From Desulfomicrobium baculatum DSM 4028 (lineage in GTDB: Bacteria > Desulfobacterota > Desulfovibrionia > Desulfovibrionales > Desulfomicrobiaceae): DNA of 64,000 nt. The stretch is from NCBI RefSeq assembly GCF_000023225.1, contig NC_013173.1, forward strand, positions 3,350,501 through 3,414,500, read 5' to 3'. The notes under the pieces are model-generated. The model had not been told where the DNA came from and made no database searches. It saw only the letters and a list, made by a program, of their open reading frames with translations. The translations under genes were made by a program, and so were the position numbers. Below, one piece after another: positions 15,289 to 22,439 of this stretch (position 1 is its first letter; every line of letters begins with the position of its first letter).

Positions 15289-16175
15289 CATTCGCCTCCC
15301 TGTTTCGACGCCGCGAGCCATTGCCGGAATCCTTCCCCGGCCGGGGCCTTGACCATGGGCAGCGGCTCCGTCGGATTCTCGGAACTCAAAACCAGCTCCA
15401 CGCGCCAACCGGCGCCGGCACCGTCACCATCCACCAGCGGGCGCTGATCGCCATACCCGGCCACGAGCATGCGCTCGGCGGGCAGGCCTGCGTCCCGGAT
15501 CAAAAAATCGGCCACATCGGCCGCCATGGCCACCGACAATTCCCACGGGCCCCTGGAACCAGCCGCAGCGCCACCGGGAGCGGCATGACCGACCACGGAC
15601 AGGGCATGCGGCGCGCTGCGCAGAATTTCTCCCACGGCCAGCAGCGTTTCCTTGACATCTCCCCGCAAGACCGCGCGGCTCTTTTCAAAAAGCAGATCAC
15701 CCGCAAGCACCACATGCAAGGACTTCCCCGGGACCGACTGCACCGCAACCAAGTCCTGCAGTCCATCGCGCGCGATCAGGTCTCGAAGACGATCATGCAG
15801 GCGATCCAGAATCGATCCGGCCAAGGCCTGGGGCGGAATGGTCTCGGTCCCGAGCGGCAAGGCCTTCACGGACAATTCCGAAACCGACTTGTATTGAATC
15901 TTCGGCAACTGAAAAATGTACAGGGCAGCGAACATGATGAACATGGTCATCATCAGGTCCGACCAGCAGATAACCCAGCTGGCGGGCCGCATCTGCTGCT
16001 CGCGGGCGAATATGTCAAAGTGTTGACTGAATGCGTTCACCTCGGGATGTTCGCCATCCGTACCGTGAATGCCGCCAAAGGGTTCGGCCGCGCCATACTT
16101 GGGCCGCTGGCCATGCCCGGGGCGGGAAAGCCGCGCCGACACGTCGCGCATGATTTCTGGTGTTGGTTCTCGCAT
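15288..16175 (-). CDS. motB: MotB/OmpA-family stator partner with degenerate OmpA domain
   Basis: A 295-residue protein with a long cytoplasmic N-terminus (about 75 residues), one membrane segment (VICWSDLMMTMFIMFAALYI) and a C-terminal OmpA-like domain. The aspartate in WSDLMM sits where MotB carries its ion-binding Asp. The OmpA domain keeps WELS and GYGDQRPL, but the usual GHTD reads GHAAP and the usual LSxxRA reads LSVAMA, so the Asp and Arg that bind diaminopimelate appear to be missing. ATG 16175 has GGAGGAG upstream. The gene overlaps the MotA gene, so they form a stator pair; ExbB/TolR-like roles cannot be excluded. Confidence 0.78.
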   Translation of the reverse strand: MREPTPEIMRDVSARLSRPGHGQRPKYGAAEPFGGIHGTDGEHPEVNAFSQHFDIFAREQQMRPASWVICWSDLMMTMFIMFAALYIFQLPKIQYKSVSELSVKALPLGTETIPPQALAGSILDRLHDRLRDLIARDGLQDLVAVQSVPGKSLHVVLAGDLLFEKSRAVLRGDVKETLLAVGEILRSAPHALSVVGHAAPGGAAAGSRGPWELSVAMAADVADFLIRDAGLPAERMLVAGYGDQRPLVDGDGAGAGWRVELVLSSENPTEPLPMVKAPAGEGFRQWLAASKQGGE

Positions 16176-16253
16176 GGGACTCCTCCGCCAGGACATGAGC
16201 CAGATTCATGCCAACGCAAAGATTCGATCAACGCATCCCAAACACGACACGGC

Positions 16254-16282
16254 TTGCACGGACATGTGGAAAGCTGTATGGC
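16254..16282 (+). promoter_or_regulatory. Candidate promoter for ferredoxin
   Basis: TTGCAC (16254-16259), 17-base spacer, TATGGC (16277-16282), 34 bases before the start codon. Weak -10 match. Confidence 0.3.
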
Positions 16283-16315
16283 AAAAACCAAACGTAACCC
16301 CAACCAGGAGGAATC

Positions 16316-16498
16316 ATGGCCATAGTCATCGACCACGAGGAATGCATCGGCTGCGAAAGTTGTGTGGAGATTTGCCCTGAAGTTTTTGCCATGATCGACG
16401 GCGAAGAAAAAGCCATGGTCACGGCCCCGGATTCCACGGCAGAATGCGCCCAGGACGCCATCGACGCCTGCCCCGTGGAAGCCATCAGCAAGGAATAG
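16316..16498 (+). CDS. fdx: [4Fe-4S] ferredoxin, Desulfovibrio type
   Basis: A 60-residue electron carrier. Six cysteines lie at residues 10, 13, 16, 20, 44 and 52 ([11 protein letters not shown] ... AEC ... DACPVEAI). This is the pattern of Desulfovibrio gigas ferredoxin, shifted by two: three of the first four plus the last bind one [4Fe-4S] cluster, while the fourth and fifth can form a disulfide. The acidic composition is typical. AGGAGG precedes ATG 16316 and a terminator follows, so it is a short single-gene unit. It is a plausible partner of oxidoreductases such as the aldehyde oxidoreductase in this window (inference). Confidence 0.95.
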   Translation: MAIVIDHEECIGCESCVEICPEVFAMIDGEEKAMVTAPDSTAECAQDAIDACPVEAISKE

Positions 16499-16520
16499 TT
16501 CGGTTTTTCATCTTGGGAAT

Positions 16521-16543
16521 AGGGGAGTTCGGCTCCCCTTTTT
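16521..16543 (+). terminator. Intrinsic terminator after ferredoxin
   Basis: Seven-base stem AGGGGAG / CTCCCCT with a TTCGG loop and a run of five T. Confidence 0.85.
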
Positions 16544-16638
16544 CATTGGAGCCAACAAATGCTTGCGATTTCCCTTCGTTGTGCCCAAGGTGCGGCTTTG
16601 CACGCAGTCCCCGGCATGGAGCCTCAAGCGAAGAGCAC

Positions 16639-17322
16639 ATGGAAACACGCACCGAAAAAAAATATGTCCTCGACATGGCCCAGGCCCTTTTAGCCAAGAC
16701 CATCATCAGCGCGCACTGCCTGCCCGATCCGCATTTTGCCGCAGCCACGGTGCACAGCATCTATTATGACACTCTCGACCTGCAATTCCTGAGCGAAAAG
16801 ATCGACAGCACCTATTTCAAGGCCAAGGTTCGCCTGCGCTGGTACGGCGACTGGGACTTCAAGCCCGACAACGGACCGGCCTTTCTCGAGGCCAAGATCA
16901 AGGAGGGCGGATTGCAGCGCAAGGTGCGAATTCAGGTCTCCCGCACCGGACGCGAACTGGCGCTGCTGTCTCTCGGCGACCCCGAACTGGCCACCCTGCC
17001 CGCCCTGCTCGCCACACGCGGCGTAGGGCTTTGCGCCTCGGCCAGGCCGGTCTTCGTCATCAGCTATCGCAGGATGCGCTTCATCGATCCCATGACCGGC
17101 GTCCGCATCGCCCTTGATCAGGACATACACGCGTCGCGTCACGCCCTGTCCTGTCCCGGGGCGGCAGGGTCGCCGATGCTCTCCAGCGCCGTCATCGAAA
17201 CCAAGGGAAACCTCGCAAGTCTCCCCCCGTATCTCGCGCCACTCATGACCATGGGGCTTAGGCCCGAGTCCTTTTCCAAATACCTGCACTGCTACCAGAG
17301 CCTGATGCAGCAACATATGTAA
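16639..17322 (+). CDS. VTC-domain polyphosphate polymerase family protein
   Basis: A 227-residue soluble protein of the VTC/CYTH tunnel fold, the domain that in yeast Vtc4 makes polyphosphate from ATP. Tunnel-lining motifs are in order: METRTEKKYV at the N-terminus, YYDT, KAKVRLRWYGD, FLEAKIKEGGLQRKVR, SYRRMRF, RIALDQDI and VIETKG (metal-binding Glu). No membrane or SPX domain is present. The only in-frame ATG at a sensible point is 16639; the ribosome-binding site (AAGAG) is weak. It is followed after nine bases by the DUF4956 gene, then a CotH gene. Enzymatic activity is inferred from fold and residues only. Confidence 0.85.
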   Translation: METRTEKKYVLDMAQALLAKTIISAHCLPDPHFAAATVHSIYYDTLDLQFLSEKIDSTYFKAKVRLRWYGDWDFKPDNGPAFLEAKIKEGGLQRKVRIQVSRTGRELALLSLGDPELATLPALLATRGVGLCASARPVFVISYRRMRFIDPMTGVRIALDQDIHASRHALSCPGAAGSPMLSSAVIETKGNLASLPPYLAPLMTMGLRPESFSKYLHCYQSLMQQHM

Positions 17323-17331
17323 GGAGGCCCT

Positions 17332-18063
17332 GTGAACGAACTTCTCCCCAACAGCGTGGATTTTTTGGCCAACATATACGAGGCGCTGATCAAATCAGGA
17401 ACATCCGGCCATGAAGAGATGGCGAACGTGGGCCTGACCACCTTCTTCATCCTGCTGCTGGTGTCCTTTTTCGCCTCGCTCTACATTTCGCGCCTCTATA
17501 TCCGCTTCTACCGGCCGCGCGGCACCGGGAGCCTCGCCTACCGCTCCTTCCCGCTTCTTGGCATCTCGGTCACGGCCATCTTCATCTGCGTGCAGTTCTC
17601 CCTGCCCCTGTCCCTGGGCCTTCTGGGCGCGCTGTCCATCGTCCGTTTCCGTACCCCCATCAAAGAGCCCGAAGAAGTCGGATTCATCATGTTGACCATT
17701 GCCACCGCCATTTCCTGCGCAACCTTCAATCTTCTGTTCCTGCTCATTCTGCTGGCCGTCTCGACCTTCGGGCTGTTCCTCATCAATTGGCGCGGCCTGC
17801 CCCTGGCCGCCAGCGAACAGGGCACGATCCTCATCAATCTGCCCGGAAGCAACGCCGAAGCTTCCGCGACCACATTTTTACCCAGCGTCACCGGCATCGC
17901 CGGCGTGCGGGTCATCTCCGTGGTGGAAACCACAGAAGGCGCGGCCGTGACCCTGCGCTTCGCCAAGGGCAGCCCCGACCTTCTGACCCGTGTGCGCGGG
18001 CACGCCCTGACCTGCGCCCAGGGGGCCACGGTCTCCATGTTCAACGACCAGGTCAGCATCTGA
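17332..18063 (+). CDS. DUF4956 integral membrane protein
   Basis: A 243-residue protein. About four membrane helices lie in the N-terminal 150 residues (FFILLLVSFFASLYIS, FPLLGISVTAIFICVQFSL, LGLLGALSIV, LLFLLILLAVSTFGLFLI). The SIVRFRTPIKEPEEVGFIML loop is the most conserved DUF4956 segment, with basic and acidic residues near the membrane face. A soluble C-terminal 90-residue domain follows. Start GTG 17332 has AAGGAGG upstream. Its TGA overlaps the next ATG (TGATG). DUF4956 genes commonly accompany VTC-domain genes (known association); the molecular role is unknown. Confidence 0.88.
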   Translation: MNELLPNSVDFLANIYEALIKSGTSGHEEMANVGLTTFFILLLVSFFASLYISRLYIRFYRPRGTGSLAYRSFPLLGISVTAIFICVQFSLPLSLGLLGALSIVRFRTPIKEPEEVGFIMLTIATAISCATFNLLFLLILLAVSTFGLFLINWRGLPLAASEQGTILINLPGSNAEASATTFLPSVTGIAGVRVISVVETTEGAAVTLRFAKGSPDLLTRVRGHALTCAQGATVSMFNDQVSI

Positions 18064-19625
18064 TGCCCGGGCCGCTCAGACGCCCGCTCGTCCTGCTGCT
18101 TGTCCTCTGCGGTCTGATTCTGGTCTACTTCGGGCTACGCCTGAACCAGTGGGGGGAGGAACGATCCTGGCGCATCGCCGTCTTGAGAGACGACCTGGGC
18201 AGTTCACGCAAGTCATCCCTGCTCGCCAAGCTGGGCATCCCCGTTACCGTCCAAAGACAAAAGCATGATGCCTCCGCCCTGATCGACGCGGCCCGGAACG
18301 ACGCGCGCCCCTTGGCCGATTCCGCCATGCGGGTGGTGGCCATCCGCGTCGCGGACGAAGACCTCTATGATCCGGAAACCGGGCTCAAGGCCCACAGCCG
18401 CGAACGGGGAAGAAACTGGGAGCGTCCGGCGGGCGTCGTGGTCATGCAGGACGGGCGGGAGCTTTTGGCCGCGCCGGCCGGAATACGGCTGCAGGGCAAT
18501 CGCGACACCCGCGACATGCTGCACAGCTTTCGCCTCTATTTTCGGAACAGCTATGGGCAAAAGAACGTTCCGGGCACGGCGTTCCTGGACGGTTCCGCAA
18601 TGAAGATCCGCAAGGTGGTCGCGCGCACGGAAAAAAACCTCGTTCCCGGCTTCGTGAGCATGCTCGCCTTCGACGTGGCCAGGCGCATCGGCTCCATAAC
18701 CCCGGACTATGCGCCGATCGTGCTCTACAGAAACGGCGAGAATCTTGGTCTTGGTCTAGCCAGCGAACACGTCAACCGCACGCACTGGGAACGAAAGCTA
18801 CGCCACAAGGATTTCGCATTTTACATGCTGGAGTCCGACAATTCCGTCCTGGACACGGCCAGGTACAAGGCCCTGCGACTGCGCCTCGATCCTTTCTTCG
18901 GCCTGTGGGACTATGAACGCGTGGCGGGCATACTGGACCTGGATGATTTCATGAACGCCATAACTGCCTTTGCCTTTCTGCAATGGCAGGACTGGAACCA
19001 GGGCGCCTTCCTGCTGGACGACACGCAGACGGAGCCTCGCTGGCGCAGCGTACTCTGGGATGCTGACCAGGCTTTTGCAGGGCTTCGCGCAAACGCGATT
19101 CCCGCCAACCGGGCAGGCTGGAAAAACTTCCGCGACGCCCACGGCATGCGGGCCTCCGTCTTCAAGGGGATGTGGGATACCAGCCCGCGCTTCAGAAAAG
19201 AGATGCTGTGGCGACTGACCTGGAGCATCAACCATCGACTGACGCGGGAATGGATCGCGGAGCGCGTCCGGCATTATGCAGGGCTGGAAAAAGAAGCCGG
19301 ACTCGAATGCTTCGACGAAAATCTGGCGCTGTCCTATCTGCTCGAACGCCGCGCAGAACTGCCGGCCGAAACCGTGCGCGAACTCGGCGCGCCCGAAACC
19401 GTCACGTGCCGCGTGCAAAGTCCCGAGCCGCTTCTCATCGACGGCGAAACATGGGGCAACGCATACGAAGGCATCTATTTCAAAGGCCAGACAATATCCC
19501 TCGAAGCACCTCCTGGCCGCGCCGTCTCCCGCTGGGAAGTCGACGGCCGCGAAATCCGGGAACCCCGACTCGAACTCGAACTCCACGCCGACACACGCAT
19601 CCGCGCCGTTTTCTCCTCGGATTAG
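18063..19625 (+). CDS. CotH-kinase family membrane-anchored protein
   Basis: A 520-residue protein with a single N-terminal hydrophobic segment (PLVLLLVLCGLILVYFGL), so it is probably anchored or exported. The central 350 residues match the CotH fold, an atypical protein kinase known from spore coat: RLQGNRDTRDMLHSFRLYFR, YAPIVLYRNGENLGLGLASEHVN and RSVLWDADQAFAG with the metal-binding WDxD. The last 65 residues (GQTISLEAPPGRAVSRWEVDG ... RIRAVF) resemble a divergent InlB-type beta repeat. Translation is coupled to the DUF4956 gene. Its 3' end overlaps the convergent MFS gene by four bases. Substrate unknown. Confidence 0.85.
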   Translation: MPGPLRRPLVLLLVLCGLILVYFGLRLNQWGEERSWRIAVLRDDLGSSRKSSLLAKLGIPVTVQRQKHDASALIDAARNDARPLADSAMRVVAIRVADEDLYDPETGLKAHSRERGRNWERPAGVVVMQDGRELLAAPAGIRLQGNRDTRDMLHSFRLYFRNSYGQKNVPGTAFLDGSAMKIRKVVARTEKNLVPGFVSMLAFDVARRIGSITPDYAPIVLYRNGENLGLGLASEHVNRTHWERKLRHKDFAFYMLESDNSVLDTARYKALRLRLDPFFGLWDYERVAGILDLDDFMNAITAFAFLQWQDWNQGAFLLDDTQTEPRWRSVLWDADQAFAGLRANAIPANRAGWKNFRDAHGMRASVFKGMWDTSPRFRKEMLWRLTWSINHRLTREWIAERVRHYAGLEKEAGLECFDENLALSYLLERRAELPAETVRELGAPETVTCRVQSPEPLLIDGETWGNAYEGIYFKGQTISLEAPPGRAVSRWEVDGREIREPRLELELHADTRIRAVFSSD

Positions 19626-21157
19626 TGCATTCCTTCGGGCAGGTGCGTTCCGTGATCGGGCCTGCGGATGATCCACATGAAGATCGCCAGGCCGAAGAAG
19701 AAAAGGGCCTGCAGATGGAAGACATCCACGTAGGCCATATAGGCGGCCTGCTGCTGAGCGTAGCGATAGATCATGCCGGCGGCCGCCATGGGGTCGCCCA
19801 GGCCGGCTGTGAGGGCCTCCCGCGCCTGGATGAACGGTGTGTCGTAAGGCGTAAGGTGTTCAACCAGATGGTGCTGGTGCACCTGGGCCCGGCGGGCCAG
19901 GACCGTGGTCACGAAGGCCGTTCCAAACGAACCGCCCAGGTTGCGCAGCAGGTTGAAGAGGGCCGAGGCGTTGTTCATACGCTCGCGCGGGATGTAGGCC
20001 ATGGTCAGATAGGACAGGGGCACGAAGAAAAAGGCGATGCCGATGGCCTGAATGTTGCGGCCCATGATGGCCGTGCCGATATCGATCTGCAGGGTGAACC
20101 GGGACATGTACACCAGGGACAGCCCGGACACGGTCAGCCCGAAACAGAGCAGCAGACGCGCGTCGATCTTTTCCGTGAGCTTGCCCACAAAGGGCAGCAG
20201 GAGCAGCATGATGGCCCCGCTCGGCCCCAGCACCAGCCCCGCCAGATAGGACGTGTAGCCCATCAGGTTCTGCAGATACATGGGCAGCAGCACGATGGAC
20301 CCGAAAAAGGCGAAGAATCCGAAGAACATGACCACGTTTCCGGCCGCGAAATTGCGGACCCGGAAAATGCGCAGGTTGATGATCGGATTCTCCTGCCGCA
20401 ACTCCCACCACACCAGGGCGGTCAGACAGACCGCAGCCAGGACGCTCAGGATGACGATCTGCTCCGAGGCAAACCAATCCTCGCCCTGGCCCTTGTCCAG
20501 CACGACCTGCAAGCACCCGAGGCCCACGGACAAAAGAGCCAGCCCCATGTAGTCGACCTTCTCCCCGGCCACGCGGCGCTCCTGATAGGGAGGATCGAAG
20601 ATGAAGGTCCAGCACATCATGAGGGCCACGATACCGAGAGGCACGTTGATATAGAAGATCCAGATCCAGGAATAGTTGTCCGTGATGTATCCGCCCAGAA
20701 GCGGGCCCAGAATGGGGCCCAGCACCGCGCCCATGGCGAAGATGGCCATGGCCAGCCCGCGCTGCCGGGGCGGAAAGGTCTCCAGCAGGATGGCCTGGGA
20801 CATGGGCTGCAAGCCCCCGCCGCCGAGGCCCTGGATGATCCGGAACAGGACCAGGGTTTCGAGGCTCTGGGCCAGTCCGCAGAGCATGGAGGCCAGGGTG
20901 AAGACCGTCACCGAGGCCATGAGATAGTTCTTGCGGCCCATGATCCGGGCCAGCCAGCCGCTCATGGGAATGACCACGGCGTTGGACACCAGGTAGGAGG
21001 TCAGGACCCAGGTCACCTCGTCCTGCCCGGCGGAAAGGGAGCCCTGGATGTGTCCCAGGGCCACGTTGGCGATGGAGGTGTCGAGGATCTCCAGCAGCGT
21101 CGGGATCATGACGCTCAAGGTGATCAGCCATTTGCCCGTGGCGGGTGCGGAGGCCAT
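19622..21157 (-). CDS. emrB: DHA2-family MFS multidrug efflux transporter (EmrB-like)
   Basis: A 511-residue inner-membrane proton-driven exporter with 14 predicted helices. TM1 carries the LDTSIANVAL signature of the DHA2 family, and the motif A loop reads GWLARIMGRKN. Its stop overlaps the convergent CotH gene. It begins three bases after the stop of the membrane-fusion gene, so the pair works as an EmrAB-like tripartite pump that would need an outer-membrane channel encoded elsewhere. Substrate is not predictable. Confidence 0.92.
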   Translation of the reverse strand: MASAPATGKWLITLSVMIPTLLEILDTSIANVALGHIQGSLSAGQDEVTWVLTSYLVSNAVVIPMSGWLARIMGRKNYLMASVTVFTLASMLCGLAQSLETLVLFRIIQGLGGGGLQPMSQAILLETFPPRQRGLAMAIFAMGAVLGPILGPLLGGYITDNYSWIWIFYINVPLGIVALMMCWTFIFDPPYQERRVAGEKVDYMGLALLSVGLGCLQVVLDKGQGEDWFASEQIVILSVLAAVCLTALVWWELRQENPIINLRIFRVRNFAAGNVVMFFGFFAFFGSIVLLPMYLQNLMGYTSYLAGLVLGPSGAIMLLLLPFVGKLTEKIDARLLLCFGLTVSGLSLVYMSRFTLQIDIGTAIMGRNIQAIGIAFFFVPLSYLTMAYIPRERMNNASALFNLLRNLGGSFGTAFVTTVLARRAQVHQHHLVEHLTPYDTPFIQAREALTAGLGDPMAAAGMIYRYAQQQAAYMAYVDVFHLQALFFFGLAIFMWIIRRPDHGTHLPEGMH

Positions 21158-21160
21158 GGC

Positions 21161-22363
21161 CTAATCCAGATGGATGGTCGGAACCACGCTCATGCCCAGC
21201 CGCAGCGGCTCGGTGGCGTTGACCGGATCGAGGACGATCTTGACGGGAATGCGCTGCACGACCTTGACGTAGTTGCCCATGGCGTTCTCGGGCGGAAACA
21301 GGGAAAAAACAGCGCCCGTCCCGGCCATGACCGACTCCACCCGGCCCGTGAACTCACGCCCGGAAAACGTGTCCACGACCAGGGTCACGCGCTGCCCCGG
21401 ACGGACCTTTTCCAGCTGGGTCTCCTTGAAATTGGCCGTGACCCAGAGCTGCTCGGGGTTCAGCGGCACCAGGGCCATGACCGGCTGGCCCGCAGCCACA
21501 ATCTGCCCCGCCTGAATCTTTTTCTTGGTCACATGCCCCCTGGCCGGAGCCAAAATACGGGTATAGCCCAGATCAAGCTCGGCCTTGCGCACCTTCTGCC
21601 GGGCAAGTTCCACCCGCGCCTCCTGGGCCGCCACTTCCAGATCCTTGATGGAAGCGACCTCATGCCCGGTCTGGGCCAGGCCGATATTGGCCCGCAAGCG
21701 GGCCACATCCTCGCTCAAAGACGCCACATTGCGCCCCGCGGCCCGAGCCCGGTCACGGGCCGCTCCGGCCTGCGCCCTGGCACTGTCCAGTGCGGACCGG
21801 GCCTCGTCGAATACGGACTGGGCGATGATCCCTTCCTCGCGCAAGGTCGAAAAACGGTTGAAATTGAGTTCCGCGTTCCTGAGTTCGGCCTCGGCCTGCA
21901 GCACCATCTGACCCGCCGCCGCCTCTTCCAGCCGGGCCTGATCCAGGCCGCGCAGCAGGCTGTCGCGCTGGGCACGTGCGCCCGTGACCTGGAATTCGGT
22001 CTGGCTTATCTGCAACGGCACGCTCTTGCGCAGTGAAGCAAGCTGCGCCTCGGCCGTGGCCAGATCGGCGCGGGCCTGGGCCACGCCCACCTCGTAGCCG
22101 ACGGGATCAAGGGCCATGAGCGGCTGCCCCTCCTCCACCAGCTGATTATCCTCGACCAGGTCTTCAACGATATAGCCATCCACGCGCGGCGTGATCTGAT
22201 AGATGCGGCCATCGACAAATGCGTCATCCGTGGACACCCGTCCCATGCTGCGCACATACTGCACGGCCCCGAAAGCGGCGAGCGCAAGGAGCACCGCCAG
22301 CATGATGAAGCGTTTGCGACCGGTACGGCCATTGGTCACGGGTACATTCGAATTGGAGGTCAT
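21161..22363 (-). CDS. emrA: HlyD/EmrA-family membrane fusion protein
   Basis: A 400-residue periplasmic adaptor. One N-terminal membrane helix (RFIMLAVLLALAAFGAVQYV) is followed by a biotinyl-lipoyl-like half (RVDGYIVEDLVEDNQLVEEG), a long alpha-helical hairpin rich in Ala, Arg and Glu (residues about 95-220), the second lipoyl half (ILAPARGHVTKKKIQAGQIV) and a beta-barrel (QLWVTANFKETQLEKVRPGQ). AAAGGAC precedes ATG 22363. It is in an operon with emrB. No MarR-type regulator is adjacent. Confidence 0.92.
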   Translation of the reverse strand: MTSNSNVPVTNGRTGRKRFIMLAVLLALAAFGAVQYVRSMGRVSTDDAFVDGRIYQITPRVDGYIVEDLVEDNQLVEEGQPLMALDPVGYEVGVAQARADLATAEAQLASLRKSVPLQISQTEFQVTGARAQRDSLLRGLDQARLEEAAAGQMVLQAEAELRNAELNFNRFSTLREEGIIAQSVFDEARSALDSARAQAGAARDRARAAGRNVASLSEDVARLRANIGLAQTGHEVASIKDLEVAAQEARVELARQKVRKAELDLGYTRILAPARGHVTKKKIQAGQIVAAGQPVMALVPLNPEQLWVTANFKETQLEKVRPGQRVTLVVDTFSGREFTGRVESVMAGTGAVFSLFPPENAMGNYVKVVQRIPVKIVLDPVNATEPLRLGMSVVPTIHLD

Positions 22364-22439
22364 AAGCAGTCCTTTCTACCTGATTTCATGAGCACGAAAC
22401 GCGGTAAACCTGTCCGCTCCCCTTGGCAAGAGCGCGAGT

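Noticed and set aside
19172-22036. 954-residue open frame on the plus strand
   Set aside because: Spans parts of three real genes (CotH in another frame, emrB and emrA in antisense) and is rich in His, Gln and Gly as expected for a shadow frame.
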